The notes under the pieces are model-generated. The model was not told the DNA's origin. It ran no database searches and saw nothing but the letters and a program-made list of their open reading frames with translations. From Pseudomonas sp. 10-1B (GTDB lineage Bacteria > Pseudomonadota > Gammaproteobacteria > Pseudomonadales > Pseudomonadaceae), in contig NZ_JYKS01000011.1 in NCBI RefSeq assembly GCF_000935045.1, forward strand, positions 168,805 through 232,804: a DNA stretch of 64,000 nt, given 5' to 3'. Numbering within the stretch: position 1 is the first letter of the stretch; the number at the start of each line of letters is the position of its first letter. The translations under genes were made by a program, and so were the position numbers. Of this stretch, positions 1-9,560 are shown one piece after another.

Positions 1-964
1 CCTGGGTGCGGATGTCGCCGCCAGCGTCGTTGAGCGCTGCAGTGGCGTACATCATACTGCGCGCCGCGAGCAGCTCGGTGGCCATGTCGGCGATCATGTG
101 GTTGACCGCCTGGAACATCGCGATCGGTTTGCCAAACTGGCTACGGGTGCGGGCGTAGTCGATCGACAGGTTCAGCGCCAGACCAGCCATGCCGAGCATG
201 GTCGGGCAATGCAGCAGGCGGTTGAGGGTGATGCGCCCCATGGCCAGTTTGAAACCGGCGCCTTCGTCGCCAATGCGGTTTTCCACCGGCACCCGCACAT
301 CCGTGAGCGCGATATTGCCGTGGCTGCCAGCGCCGGACATTACCTGATAGTCCGAGTCGACCTGCACACCCTGGCCCTTGAGGTCGACGAAGAACGCCGA
401 GATACCCGCAGCGCCCTGCCCTGGCCCGGTCACTGCCAGCAACACGGCAAAGTCAGCATAAGGCGCACCAGAGATGTAACGCTTGGCGCCGTTGAACACA
501 TAGTGATCACCATCAAGCCGTGCACTGGTTTTGATCGCGCTGGCATCGGAGCCTGCTTCGGCTTCGGTCAGGGCAAAGCACACCGCCTTCTCTGCCCGGC
601 ACACCGGCTGCAGGAACTTCTCCACCTGCACCGGGCTCGCCACCTTGAACAGGTGGCCGATGCGTGGCGGGCCGCTCAGCTCGCCCAGCACATGCGGCGC
701 CAGCATCGAGCCAGTAAGGATCGCCGCCTCTTTGACCGCACACAGGTCGACCACGCTCAAGCCGGCACCGCCGAGGTTCTCCGGCAGCATGACATTGTAG
801 AAACCCAGTTCGCAGGAACGCTTCCAGACATCGGCAAGCATTGCCTTGGGGTGCGCCTCCCCCCATTGCAGCTGTTCTTTCTTTTCCAGCGGGATGATTT
901 CATCGCGGATAAAGGCTTGCATGTCAGCGATGACGCGTTTGGCTTTTTCGCTTGGTTCGATCAT
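1..964 (-). CDS. Acyl-CoA dehydrogenase (3' end outside window)
   Basis: This flavoprotein would oxidise an acyl-CoA thioester to the 2-enoyl-CoA in the cytoplasm. About 321 N-terminal residues are visible, starting MIEPSEKAKRV; the C-terminal part runs off the left edge. The middle-domain family signature is present (ALTEAEAGSD, near residue 155), followed by GAKRYISGA and the start of the C-terminal helical domain (YARTRSQFGKPI). An AGGAG ribosome-binding site lies just upstream of the ATG. It sits 20 bp downstream of the acyl-CoA ligase on the same strand, so the two probably form one operon that activates and then dehydrogenates an acid. The family is clear; the substrate is not visible. 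Confidence 0.92.
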   Translation of the reverse strand, partial: MIEPSEKAKRVIADMQAFIRDEIIPLEKKEQLQWGEAHPKAMLADVWKRSCELGFYNVMLPENLGGAGLSVVDLCAVKEAAILTGSMLAPHVLGELSGPPRIGHLFKVASPVQVEKFLQPVCRAEKAVCFALTEAEAGSDASAIKTSARLDGDHYVFNGAKRYISGAPYADFAVLLAVTGPGQGAAGISAFFVDLKGQGVQVDSDYQVMSGAGSHGNIALTDVRVPVENRIGDEGAGFKLAMGRITLNRLLHCPTMLGMAGLALNLSIDYARTRSQFGKPIAMFQAVNHMIADMATELLAARSMMYATAALNDAGGDIRTQ

Positions 965-984
965 TTCGGTTCTGCTCCTGCGCG

Positions 985-2532
985 TCAGATCTTGCGCTGA
1001 CTGTTTTTCCAGTAACCATCGCGAACCACCCGGCGCACGACTTTACCGTTGGGGTTTTTCGGCAGTTCATCGATGAAGTCGACACTGCGCGGCTTCTTGA
1101 AGCCGGCCAAATGCTCGGCACAGAAGACCATGATCTGGGCCTCGTCGAGACGGGCACCGGGCTTGAGCACTACCACCGCTTTCACCGCCTCCCCCCACTG
1201 CTCGTCCGGCACGCCGACCACCGCAGCTTCGAATACCTCCGGCAGTTGGTAGAGCACTTGTTCGACTTCGGTGGGGTAGATGTTGAAGCCGCCGGAAATG
1301 ATCATTTCCTTCTTGCGATCGACGATGAACACGTAGCCCAGCTCATCGACCGTGGCCAGGTCGCCGGTAAGGTAATAGCCGTCCCTCATCACTTCGGCGG
1401 TCAGCTCCGGGGCCTGCCAGTAGCCCTGCATGATGTCGTCGCCCTTGACCACGATCTCGCCGATTTCGCCGGGCTGGATGTCCTCGAACGCCTCGTTGAC
1501 CACTCGCAGGTCGGTCTCGAAATAGCAACGCCCACAGGAGGACAACAAACGGGTATCGCCGTCTTTGACCAGGTGATCCTGTTCGGTCAGCACCGTGACC
1601 AGCGAGCAGGTCTCGCCGGCACCATATCCCTGCGCCAGAATCGGCCCGAAGAGCTCGATCGCGCGTTCCACCAGGGCGGGCGCCATGGGTGCGGCGCCGT
1701 ACATGACCAGGCGCAGGCTGCTCAGGTCGAAGCATTCCACGCCTTCGACATTGACCAGGCGATTGACCATCGCTGGTACCAAGAACAAACGCGTTACCCG
1801 CTCCTGCTCGATGGCACGCAGCAGCAATTCATCGTCGTAGCGTTCGATCAGCAGGTTGCAAGCACCCACCGCCAGCAGCGGCATGATCTGCATGCCACTG
1901 GCATGGGTAATGGGGCCGACGTGGGCCATGACATCGTCCGGACCGGCGCCGCGCACCGGGCTGGCCAGGCTCTTGCGCACCAGGGCCTTGCGGTTGCCGA
2001 AGGTCAGCATCGCCGCCTTGAGCACTCCGGAACTGCCCGAGGTGTAGTGCAGCACCGCCAGGTCATCGTCGTGGGGGTCGCTGTTGAGGGTGCGCTCATC
2101 GCCCATGTCGAGCACTTCGCGATACGGGATGTCACCGCCTTCATCGGCCAGCACGATGATCCATTTCAGGTACGGTAATGCCTTGCGGTTAGCCGCCAGG
2201 GCCTGGGCTGGCGCACTGCCAGTGATCACCGCGACACTGCGCGAGTCGTTGAGCACGCGCACGATCTCTTCTGGCGACAGGCGCGCATTGATCGGAACCT
2301 TGACCATCGCCGCCTTGTAAAACGCCACCTCCGCTTCGACCAGCTCGACGCGGTTCATGGCCAGGATCGCCACATGGGCGCCGGGCGCCAGGCCAAGCTT
2401 CAACAACCCCGAAGCCAGGCGGTTGCTGCGAGCTTCGAGTTGTGCGTAGGTCAGGCGCTGGCGGCTGTCGACAACCGCCTCGTTATGCGGCCAGTAACGC
2501 GCACTTCGGCTCAGTATCTTTCCGAGGTTCAC
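985..2532 (-). CDS. AMP-dependent acyl-CoA synthetase/ligase
   Basis: This ANL-superfamily enzyme (515 residues) adenylates a carboxylic acid and transfers it to CoA. It has the phosphate-binding motif YTSGSSGVLKA, the YGAGET region, the hinge YLTGDLATVDELGYVFIVDR, the GGFNIYPTEVE stretch and the C-terminal catalytic lysine motif NPNGK. I chose a GTG start at 2530-2532 because it has GGAG seven bases upstream and begins at the family N-terminus; an ATG further upstream would add 29 unconserved residues. It lies directly upstream of the acyl-CoA dehydrogenase on the same strand. Length is normal. Benzoate-type, terpenoid or medium-chain acids are all possible substrates. Confidence 0.92.
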   Translation of the reverse strand: MNLGKILSRSARYWPHNEAVVDSRQRLTYAQLEARSNRLASGLLKLGLAPGAHVAILAMNRVELVEAEVAFYKAAMVKVPINARLSPEEIVRVLNDSRSVAVITGSAPAQALAANRKALPYLKWIIVLADEGGDIPYREVLDMGDERTLNSDPHDDDLAVLHYTSGSSGVLKAAMLTFGNRKALVRKSLASPVRGAGPDDVMAHVGPITHASGMQIMPLLAVGACNLLIERYDDELLLRAIEQERVTRLFLVPAMVNRLVNVEGVECFDLSSLRLVMYGAAPMAPALVERAIELFGPILAQGYGAGETCSLVTVLTEQDHLVKDGDTRLLSSCGRCYFETDLRVVNEAFEDIQPGEIGEIVVKGDDIMQGYWQAPELTAEVMRDGYYLTGDLATVDELGYVFIVDRKKEMIISGGFNIYPTEVEQVLYQLPEVFEAAVVGVPDEQWGEAVKAVVVLKPGARLDEAQIMVFCAEHLAGFKKPRSVDFIDELPKNPNGKVVRRVVRDGYWKNSQRKI

Positions 2533-2641
2533 TTTTATTCTCCGAAGTAGAACGGGGTGCGCCGATCTTACAAGTGGAGAAAAAAAGCCCGCCAATACAA
2601 CTCTTGGGCGGTCCCCCATAACAAAATGGGATGGCCCGCCG

Positions 2642-3553
2642 CTACAGCCACTCCTGGATGTTGCGCTCGCAGGCTTCGTCCTGGAACAGTTCGATCAGGC
2701 GCTTGCACACCGGCGACAGATAACCGCCGGAACGGGTGATCAGGCCGATACGCCGGCGCAGATCGAGACCGCCAAGGTCCAGATTCAGCGGAACCAGGCC
2801 AGCGGCCTGGGTCATGCGCCCGCAGCGCGACAAGGTCAGCGTGGGCGTCCCGACAATCAGCGCGAACAGCGCCTCGCTGCTGAAGTCGGCTTCGATTCGC
2901 AGGGTCGGAGGTGGCAGGCCCTGCTTGATGAACGCGTTATCCAGGGCCTGGCGAATGCGAATGTGGCCTTCGGGTAACAGCCACTGCTGATCTTGAATAT
3001 CACTGAGCTGCAGGCGCTTGCTGGCCGCCAGCGGGTGCCGAGCATCGGCGACTACTGCCAGGCAATCCTCATACAGCACCTGGGTGTCGAATTCTTCGGT
3101 GCCTGCCGAAATCGGCATCACCGCGACATCGATCTCTCCATTGCGCAGCAGTTCCAGCAGTTCACTGGCCAGGCGCCGGCGCATGCGCAAACGCGCCGCT
3201 GGGCGCTCACGCAACAGCCGGCGGCAACTGGCAACCACCAGGGCGTCGGGCAGCGACGGCGAATACCCCAGGCGCACGCCACCCTGTTCACCGCTGCGGA
3301 TACTGCGCATCTCGGCCAGGGCATCGTCGAAGTCACGGCTCAGGCGCCGGGCACGGACCAGGAACAGCTCACCAGCCTGGGTCAGGCGCATGCCGGTGGA
3401 GGTGCGTTCGAACAGCATCACCCCCAGCAGGGTCTCGACCCGTCGCACCGCCTTGGTCAGCGAAGGCTGGGTAATGCCCAGTTGTTCCGCCGCCTTGCCC
3501 ACCGTTCCACACTGCTGAACCGCGATGATGTATTCCAGGTCGCGCACGTCCAT
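2642..3553 (-). CDS. LysR-family transcriptional regulator
   Basis: A 303-residue LysR-type regulator. The winged helix-turn-helix occupies roughly residues 1-60 (GTVGKAAEQLGITQPSLTKA, FERTSTGMRLTQAG), followed by a periplasmic-binding-like effector domain. It is divergent from the serine hydrolase/DUF1302/DUF1329/RND block and lies about 110 bp from the convergent-strand acyl-CoA ligase operon, so it probably controls one or both sets. The effector domain suggests an acid inducer, which I cannot identify. Start ATG at 3553 is the only one that keeps the full HTH. Confidence 0.93.
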   Translation of the reverse strand: MDVRDLEYIIAVQQCGTVGKAAEQLGITQPSLTKAVRRVETLLGVMLFERTSTGMRLTQAGELFLVRARRLSRDFDDALAEMRSIRSGEQGGVRLGYSPSLPDALVVASCRRLLRERPAARLRMRRRLASELLELLRNGEIDVAVMPISAGTEEFDTQVLYEDCLAVVADARHPLAASKRLQLSDIQDQQWLLPEGHIRIRQALDNAFIKQGLPPPTLRIEADFSSEALFALIVGTPTLTLSRCGRMTQAAGLVPLNLDLGGLDLRRRIGLITRSGGYLSPVCKRLIELFQDEACERNIQEWL

Positions 3554-3566
3554 GACATTCCTCTTG

Positions 3567-3582
3567 GCTATGGCTCTATAGC
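3567..3582. promoter_or_regulatory. Palindrome in LysR/hydrolase divergent region, candidate operator
   Basis: GCTAT-N6-ATAGC lies 14 bp upstream of the LysR start codon, in the 151 bp between the LysR gene and the divergent serine hydrolase. LysR regulators commonly bind short interrupted dyads in this position. This rests on symmetry and location only. Confidence 0.3.
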
Positions 3583-3704
3583 TGTTGATGCATTGCGCAC
3601 AGATATATCGCGCTCTCAGACTGAGTTCAATGTCGGCTCACCCTTGGGCTGCAATGCTGGGGATAGGCGCTCCCCTCACGCTGTAACGCCTGGAGATAAC
3701 AACA

Positions 3705-5045
3705 ATGAGTGGCATCACCGCTGAAACCGCACCCGCATTTACCCTTTGCAAACGGCTGCTGCCGGCGCTGTTGCTGGGGCTTGTCAGCACCCAGAGCCTG
3801 GCCGCCAGCGACACCAGTGACCCGGTCCGCCTGGGGGTGATGCAGGGCTTTCCCCCGGCCGCCGACAAGCGCGTGACCAAGCAGAACGCCTTCGAACTGC
3901 CTAACCTGCGCTGGGCCCTGCGCAACGCCCGGGCCATGGCGCCCACTACCGGCATCCGTCGCGCGCCCAGCCCGTTGGCGCTGCCAAGGGGTGAACCTGT
4001 CGCCCTCGACCAGTTGCGGTTCACCATCGGCGAACAATCGCTGTCGCTGCCCGAGTACCTGAGTGCGACCTTCACCGACGGCTTCATAGTCCTGCACCGT
4101 GGCAAGCTGGTGTACGAGCGCTACCTCGATTCGTTCGCACCTGAGCAAGCGCACATCTGGGCCTCGATGACCAAGTCGGTGACCGGCCTGCTCGCCGCCA
4201 GCCTGATCGCCGAAGGCAAGCTCTCGGCTGATGCCAAGCTGTCCAGCTATGTGCCAGAACTGGCCGGTACACCGTTCGGCGAGGCAACGCTGCAGCAGAA
4301 CCTGGATATGCAGGTCGAAGCGGTGTACCCGGCCAAGGTACCACCGGACATTGGCCTGTTCGCCGCTGCCGGGATCGTCCCGCGCCAGGCGGGCATGCCC
4401 GACAACATCTACAGCTTCCTGCAGGCGGCAACGTTGCCCGAGCAGCCCAGCGCCACACCGATCTGGTACTACCAGAACGGTTCGCCCGAAGCAGTGGCCT
4501 GGGCCATCCGCCGGGTTACCGGCCAGAGCTGGTCGGCGCTGGTGTCGGAGCGTATCTGGTCGCAGTTTGCCGAGGATGACGCCTACAGCCAGGTCGATGC
4601 CCTGGGAACCGAGATGGCCAGCGGCGGCATGAGCAGCACCCTGCGCGATGCCGCGCGCTTTGCCGAAGCCATTCGCCAGGCCTGGAGCAAACCCACTGCC
4701 AGTTCGTCATTTGAACAAGCGGTGAAACTGGCCTTGCAACCCCACGATAACCAGGCGTTGATCGCCCAGAGCCCCAAGGCCAAAGACCGCGCCGGTTATG
4801 CCTACCGCGATTACTGGTACCAGAAGAACGATGGTGATGGCTCGATTGAAGCAGCCGGACGCTTTGGCCAGCGCATCTACATCAACCCCAAGCGTGAACT
4901 GGTGATCGTCAAGATGTCTTCGGCACCTGACATGGCGCCACGCGCCACCAGTGCTGGCGCGGCCCCGGTATCAACGCGCCAGGCGGCTGACACCACGGCC
5001 GCCTTCAACAGCATGGTCAGCGCCCTGCTCCCCGCGGTGCTGTAG
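3705..5045 (+). CDS. Exported serine hydrolase, class C beta-lactamase/NylB-like fold
   Basis: A 446-residue secreted hydrolase of the S12/beta-lactamase-like group, which includes esterases and 6-aminohexanoate-dimer hydrolase. A signal peptide (hydrophobic LLPALLLGLV, cleavage near SLAA) covers residues 1-34. The nucleophile motif SMTK (Ser154, Lys157) and a Tyr-x-Asn motif (Tyr256-Gln-Asn258) are present. A later AAGRFGQ stretch takes the place of the KTG/HxG motif, as in esterase-type members. It heads the rightward block encoding DUF1302, DUF1329, YCF48-like and RND proteins, so periplasmic hydrolysis of a hydrophobic ester or amide before uptake is a reasonable guess. Beta-lactam hydrolysis is less likely given the context. 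Confidence 0.85.
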   Translation: MSGITAETAPAFTLCKRLLPALLLGLVSTQSLAASDTSDPVRLGVMQGFPPAADKRVTKQNAFELPNLRWALRNARAMAPTTGIRRAPSPLALPRGEPVALDQLRFTIGEQSLSLPEYLSATFTDGFIVLHRGKLVYERYLDSFAPEQAHIWASMTKSVTGLLAASLIAEGKLSADAKLSSYVPELAGTPFGEATLQQNLDMQVEAVYPAKVPPDIGLFAAAGIVPRQAGMPDNIYSFLQAATLPEQPSATPIWYYQNGSPEAVAWAIRRVTGQSWSALVSERIWSQFAEDDAYSQVDALGTEMASGGMSSTLRDAARFAEAIRQAWSKPTASSSFEQAVKLALQPHDNQALIAQSPKAKDRAGYAYRDYWYQKNDGDGSIEAAGRFGQRIYINPKRELVIVKMSSAPDMAPRATSAGAAPVSTRQAADTTAAFNSMVSALLPAVL

Positions 5046-5166
5046 CGCGTCAACACGGCCGGTCCCAGCGACCGGTCGCCACTCCCTGGTTGATTCAACA
5101 GCACTTGGCCATTGCTGGGCTTCGTGCTGCCGGTATTCCAATAACAATAACCAAGAGGCAGCCATC

Positions 5167-7032
5167 ATGAGCTCCCCACGAGCCCATCACACAACACACA
5201 AACGTCCGTTGACGACATTCCTGCTGACGCCCTTGGCTTGCGCCCTGTGCAGCTATGCCAGTGCTGGCGAGTTCAACTGGGGTGAAGTCAGCGGTCGCTA
5301 CAACGGCAGCCTGAGCATTGGTGGCCTGTGGAGTGCAGAAAAGCCCAGCGCCGACAACATCTTCCAAGGTAACGCCAATGCCATCGGCTATGGCCAACCT
5401 GGCGAATTCAATGCCAGCGGCGGACGTACCGGCGACGATGGCCGGCTGAACTTTCGCAAGCGCAATCTGGTGTCGTCCCCCGTCACCTTGCTCGGCGAAA
5501 TGGAACTGAACTGGCGCAACTACGGCGCCTTCATTCGCGGTAAGGCCTGGTACGACTACACCTTGAGTAACCGTGAAGTGGACTTCGGCCACTCCTCCAA
5601 CGGTTACAAGGCTGACAGCAAACTGGACGACAGCCACTTCGACGAACTGGCCAAATTCCAGGGCTTGGCCTTACTCGATGCCTACGTGTTCGGTGACTTC
5701 AATATCGCCGATCACCCGATTAACGCCCGCGCCGGCAACCAGGTGATCAACTGGGGCGAAGGTCTTTACTTTCAGAACGGCATCAACGCCATCAACCCGA
5801 TTGACGTCGCCGCCTTGCGCCGGCCGGGTTCGCAAGTCAAGGAAGCGCTGCTGCCAGTGCCCATGCTGTACGGGAACTTCGGCCTTACCGACAAGCTCAC
5901 CCTGGAAGCGTTCTACCAATTGCAATGGCGCCGTACGGTGCTCGAGGGTTGCGGCACTTACTTCTCGACCAACGACTACATTCCCGAAGGCTGCTTTGGC
6001 GTGCCACGGGGTGGCGCCAATGATCCGGTCAGCTTCGCCAATGACCAGATCATCCGCCGCGCTGATGACAATGAACCGTCCAATGCCGGCCAGTTCGGCC
6101 TGGCCCTGCGCTACTTTGCCGACAGCATCGGCACCGAGTTCGGCGCCTATGCGATGAACATTCACTCGCGCACTCCCTACGCCAGCATCATCACCGACCT
6201 GCGCCCGGGTCCTGGCGCCGGCTGGTTGCCCGGTCAGCAGGCCACCAATGGCCGTTACTTTGCCGACTTTCCGGAAGATATCCGCATCTTCGGCCTGAGC
6301 TTCTCGACCAACCTGTGGGGCACTTCGGTGTTCGGCGAATACAGTTTTCGCCCCAACCAACCTGTGCAACTGGCTACCGGTGACCTCATCCCAGCCTTTG
6401 CCGGCAACGCCGGCCAGCTCGGTCAGTTGATCGGCGAAGACATCACCCTTGGCCAGGACGCAATCAACGCCGCACCGGGGTCGGCCTATAACGGCTATGA
6501 CCGTCGGAAGATTTCGCAAGTGTCGCTGGGGGCAATCAAATCTATCCCGCAAGTACTGGGTGCCGACAGCCTCAACCTGATCGGCGAAGCGGGCATGAAA
6601 TACATGCACGATCTGCCCGGGCTCGACGAGCGACGTTACGCCAAGGGCGATACCTACGGCTCGGATCTGGCCAGCGGCAACGTCCGGGGCTGCGCACTGG
6701 GGGTCAGCGAGGACAAGTACCGCAAGCGGGGCTGCTCCAGCGATGGCTATGCCAGCAAATTCTCCTGGGGCTATCGGCTGCGCGCGCAGTTGAACTATCC
6801 AGGGCTATTTGCCGGAGTCAACTTCTCACCCTTCATCGCTTTTGGCCAGGACATCAAAGGCTGGTCATACGACGGCGTGTTCTCCGAAGACCGTCTGCAA
6901 GGTTCGGTCGGCGCCAAGTTCGACTACCTGCAGAATTACTCTGCAGAACTTTCCTGGTCCGGTAGTGGCAATACTCCGTTCGCCACCACCGACAGGGATT
7001 TTGTCTCCCTCAGCCTGCGCATGGGCTTCTAA
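5167..7032 (+). CDS. DUF1302 family outer-membrane protein
   Basis: A 621-residue predicted outer-membrane protein. The ATG at 5167 is preceded by AGAGG and starts a signal peptide (FLLTPLACALCSYASAGEF). After cleavage come FNWGEVSGRYNGSLSIGG and long alternating amphipathic strands rich in Gly, Tyr and Asn, ending in a C-terminal Phe (LSLRMGF), as in beta-barrels. A longer in-frame reading upstream lacks a signal peptide. DUF1302 proteins usually sit next to a DUF1329 gene, as here (14 bp gap), and often occur near steroid, terpene or fatty-acid catabolism genes. A role as a channel or sorting protein for hydrophobic substrates is inference. Confidence 0.88.
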   Translation: MSSPRAHHTTHKRPLTTFLLTPLACALCSYASAGEFNWGEVSGRYNGSLSIGGLWSAEKPSADNIFQGNANAIGYGQPGEFNASGGRTGDDGRLNFRKRNLVSSPVTLLGEMELNWRNYGAFIRGKAWYDYTLSNREVDFGHSSNGYKADSKLDDSHFDELAKFQGLALLDAYVFGDFNIADHPINARAGNQVINWGEGLYFQNGINAINPIDVAALRRPGSQVKEALLPVPMLYGNFGLTDKLTLEAFYQLQWRRTVLEGCGTYFSTNDYIPEGCFGVPRGGANDPVSFANDQIIRRADDNEPSNAGQFGLALRYFADSIGTEFGAYAMNIHSRTPYASIITDLRPGPGAGWLPGQQATNGRYFADFPEDIRIFGLSFSTNLWGTSVFGEYSFRPNQPVQLATGDLIPAFAGNAGQLGQLIGEDITLGQDAINAAPGSAYNGYDRRKISQVSLGAIKSIPQVLGADSLNLIGEAGMKYMHDLPGLDERRYAKGDTYGSDLASGNVRGCALGVSEDKYRKRGCSSDGYASKFSWGYRLRAQLNYPGLFAGVNFSPFIAFGQDIKGWSYDGVFSEDRLQGSVGAKFDYLQNYSAELSWSGSGNTPFATTDRDFVSLSLRMGF

Positions 7033-7046
7033 ACGTGAGGTCTACC

Positions 7047-8396
7047 ATGAATACCACTCTGCTTCGCGCTGCTGCCTTGGGCAGCTTCCTCAGCCTGGCC
7101 AGCAACGCCGCCCTCGCCCAGCTGAGCAGTACCGACCTCGCCCGCCTGGGGCAGGACCTCACCCCCACCGGCGCCGAAAAGGCCGCCAGCGCCGACGGCA
7201 GCATTCCGGCCTGGAGCGGTGGCCTAACCCAGGCGCCTGCCGGGTTCACACCAGGTCAGGGCTATGTCGATCCGTTTGCCAGCGAGAAACCGCTGTACAC
7301 CGTCACCGCCGCCAACCTTAAGCAGTACGCGGCACACCTCACCCCGGGCTACCAGGCGATCTTGCAGAAATACCCGGACTTCAGCATGCCGGTGTACCCC
7401 AGCCATCGCACTGCGGCGCTACCACAGAGCGAGTACGCGCAAATCCGCCAGGAAGCGGCCACAGTCAACTTGGTCAATGGCGGCAATGGCCTGACAGGCT
7501 ATGAGAAGAGCAGCGTGCCCTTCCCCATTCCCAAATCCGGCGTAGAAGCGCTGTTCAACCACTTCGTGCGCTACCGTACCGGGGGCTATCAGTACTACCC
7601 CACCGAGATGGTGGTGCAGAGCAATGGCAGTTTCACCCCGATCCGTCGTGAAGTAAGAGCCGTCATGGCCTCGGCCATGGGTAACCCTGAGCCCAACCGT
7701 CTCTACTACTACCTGGGCAAGGTGACCTCGCCGGAAAGCGTCGCCGGTAGCCAAACCCTGATCCACGAACCCATCGATCAGACCGGCGAAGCCCGCCTGG
7801 CTTGGACCTACAACCCTGGCCAGCGCCGCGTGTTACGTGCGCCAGAAGCGGCCTATGACTCACCGCTGGGCACCTCCGACGGCTTGCGCACCTACGACAC
7901 CATCGACCTGTACAACGGCGCAACGGACAAGTACGACTGGAAGCTGCTAGGCAAGAAGGAAATGCTGGTGCCTTACAACACCTACAAACTGGCCAGCCGC
8001 ACCCTCAAATACAAAGACATCATCCAGGCCAACCACCTCAACCAGGATCTGCTGCGCTACGAGATGCACCGGGTCTGGGTGGTTGAAGCCACGCTGAAGC
8101 CGGGCGAGCGGCATATTTATGCCAAGCGGGTGTTCTACGTCGATGAGGACAGCTGGGGCATCCTTGGCGCCGACTTGTATGACGGCCGTGGCGAGCTGTG
8201 GCGGGTTCAAGAGGCGCACAGCCTGCAACGCTACGACGTGCTCTCGGCAATCCATGTCAGCGAAGTGGTCTACGACCTGCAAGCGCGTCGTTACGTGACC
8301 TACGGCCTGGAAAATGAAGAGCGCAGCGCCCGCTTTGGGCTGACCGCCAAACTGGCTGACTTCAACCCATCGGCCCTGCGTCGTTCGGGACGCTGA
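7047..8396 (+). CDS. DUF1329 family exported protein
   Basis: A 449-residue protein with a signal peptide (LGSFLSLASNAALAQ) and the family opening GQDLTPTGAEKAASADGSIP. The DUF1329 domain fills the rest and includes YPTEMVVQ and RRVLRAPEAAYDSP. DUF1329 folds resemble the lipoprotein localisation factor LolB and outer-membrane lipid carriers, which suggests a periplasmic carrier of lipophilic molecules; this comes from the family, not from a visible site. I chose the ATG at 7047, with GTGAGG upstream, over a GTG four codons earlier. It is co-directional with DUF1302 and almost certainly cotranscribed. Confidence 0.88.
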   Translation: MNTTLLRAAALGSFLSLASNAALAQLSSTDLARLGQDLTPTGAEKAASADGSIPAWSGGLTQAPAGFTPGQGYVDPFASEKPLYTVTAANLKQYAAHLTPGYQAILQKYPDFSMPVYPSHRTAALPQSEYAQIRQEAATVNLVNGGNGLTGYEKSSVPFPIPKSGVEALFNHFVRYRTGGYQYYPTEMVVQSNGSFTPIRREVRAVMASAMGNPEPNRLYYYLGKVTSPESVAGSQTLIHEPIDQTGEARLAWTYNPGQRRVLRAPEAAYDSPLGTSDGLRTYDTIDLYNGATDKYDWKLLGKKEMLVPYNTYKLASRTLKYKDIIQANHLNQDLLRYEMHRVWVVEATLKPGERHIYAKRVFYVDEDSWGILGADLYDGRGELWRVQEAHSLQRYDVLSAIHVSEVVYDLQARRYVTYGLENEERSARFGLTAKLADFNPSALRRSGR

Positions 8397-8459
8397 TGCC
8401 GCCACTGCACCATAAGGATGGCCTTGCCGCCATCCTTCTCCGCTCTTGAGATGTGTCCG

Positions 8460-9560
8460 ATGAAGATGCCCACCGTTGTTCGCTACGGCCTTGCTTTGAG
8501 CCTCACTTGCCTGCTGTCGCCCACCTTCGCGACGGTGTTACCGGACCGGCTGGAACGCCCTGCACGCCTGACAGCCAAGGCCCAGCATGGGCCACTGACG
8601 GATGCACAGTCCGTGGCGGGGCGCGTGGTCATGGTCGGCGCCGACGGTCATATCCTGGTGCGCCAATCGAATGGCCACGTCGACCAAGCCAAGGTTCCTG
8701 TGGACCTGCTGCTGACCGCCCTGTACTTCGTCGACGATCAGCATGGTTGGGCGGTGGGTCATGACGGCGTGGTGCTGCACAGTGACGATGCCGGCGCTTC
8801 GTGGGCCAAACAATTGGACGGCCGAACCATCAACACAATGCTGCTCAAATGGGCCCAGGACGAAGTGGACCGCCTGCAGGCGACCCCAGGCGCTGATGAA
8901 ACTGCGCTGGACAACGCCCGCTTTGCCCTCGACGACATCAGCGCCGGCGCCGACGCCGGCCCCTCGCGGCCCTTGCTCGACGTCTGGTTCCGCAGTGCAA
9001 GCGAAGGCTGGGTGGTCGGCGCCTACGGAACCGTCCTGCATACCACCGATGGCGGCCAAACATGGGGCTACGTTCCAGGCCTGGACAACCCGGACCGCTT
9101 GCATCTTAACGCCGTGCTGGGTCTCTCCAACGGCGACCTTCTGATCGCTGGAGAAGGCGGCAAGGTGTATCGCCGATCCGCTGGCCAGTGGCAGTCACAG
9201 GCACTGACCCAGGCATCGCTTTACAACTTGGTGCAGCTGCGCGACGGCCAGGTCCTGGCGATGGGCTTCGGTGGCGCATTGTTCAGCAGCCAGGACGCGG
9301 GTCAACACTGGCACGCCATCACATCACCCACTGCGACCAGCCTCTATAGCGCGGTACAGCTGCCCGACAACAGTGTGCTGTTCACCGGCCAAACAGGCCT
9401 GCTGCACAGCACCGACCGGCAGCACGTGCGAGCCCTGCAACCGCGCAACAAGGCCGTATGGTTGAGTACCGCGGTGTTGCCTGACGGCTCGCTGGCACTT
9501 GTCGGCAACCGCGGATTGCGCCTGCTCGAGCGCGACGAGCTCAAGGAGTACCTGCAATGA
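8460..9560 (+). CDS. YCF48/BNR-type beta-propeller protein, exported
   Basis: A ~366-residue exported protein with recurrent GWAVGHDGVVLHSDDAGASW, GWVVGAYGTVLHTTDGGQTW and GALFSSQDAGQHW units. These are the WVVG...ILHTxDGGxTW repeats of YCF48/photosystem II assembly-like propellers. A signal peptide (YGLALSLTCLLSPTFA) follows MKMPTVVR. The ATG at 8460 was chosen because the signal peptide starts there; an ATG at 8418 is an alternative. Its stop overlaps the RND exporter start by four bases (ATGA), which implies translational coupling. In similar Pseudomonas clusters this protein always accompanies the RND protein, so an accessory periplasmic subunit is likely. Confidence 0.85.
   Translation: MKMPTVVRYGLALSLTCLLSPTFATVLPDRLERPARLTAKAQHGPLTDAQSVAGRVVMVGADGHILVRQSNGHVDQAKVPVDLLLTALYFVDDQHGWAVGHDGVVLHSDDAGASWAKQLDGRTINTMLLKWAQDEVDRLQATPGADETALDNARFALDDISAGADAGPSRPLLDVWFRSASEGWVVGAYGTVLHTTDGGQTWGYVPGLDNPDRLHLNAVLGLSNGDLLIAGEGGKVYRRSAGQWQSQALTQASLYNLVQLRDGQVLAMGFGGALFSSQDAGQHWHAITSPTATSLYSAVQLPDNSVLFTGQTGLLHSTDRQHVRALQPRNKAVWLSTAVLPDGSLALVGNRGLRLLERDELKEYLQ

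Noticed and set aside
98..1000. Long plus-strand open frame over the acyl-CoA dehydrogenase
   Set aside because: It is the mirror of the minus-strand acyl-CoA dehydrogenase, which shows clear family motifs. The plus-strand protein is His/Arg/Gln-rich with no motif.
3705..5045. Serine hydrolase as an AmpC antibiotic-resistance gene
   Set aside because: It has SxxK and YxN but lacks a clear KTG motif and sits in a catabolic cluster, so an esterase/amidase (NylB-like) call is safer.
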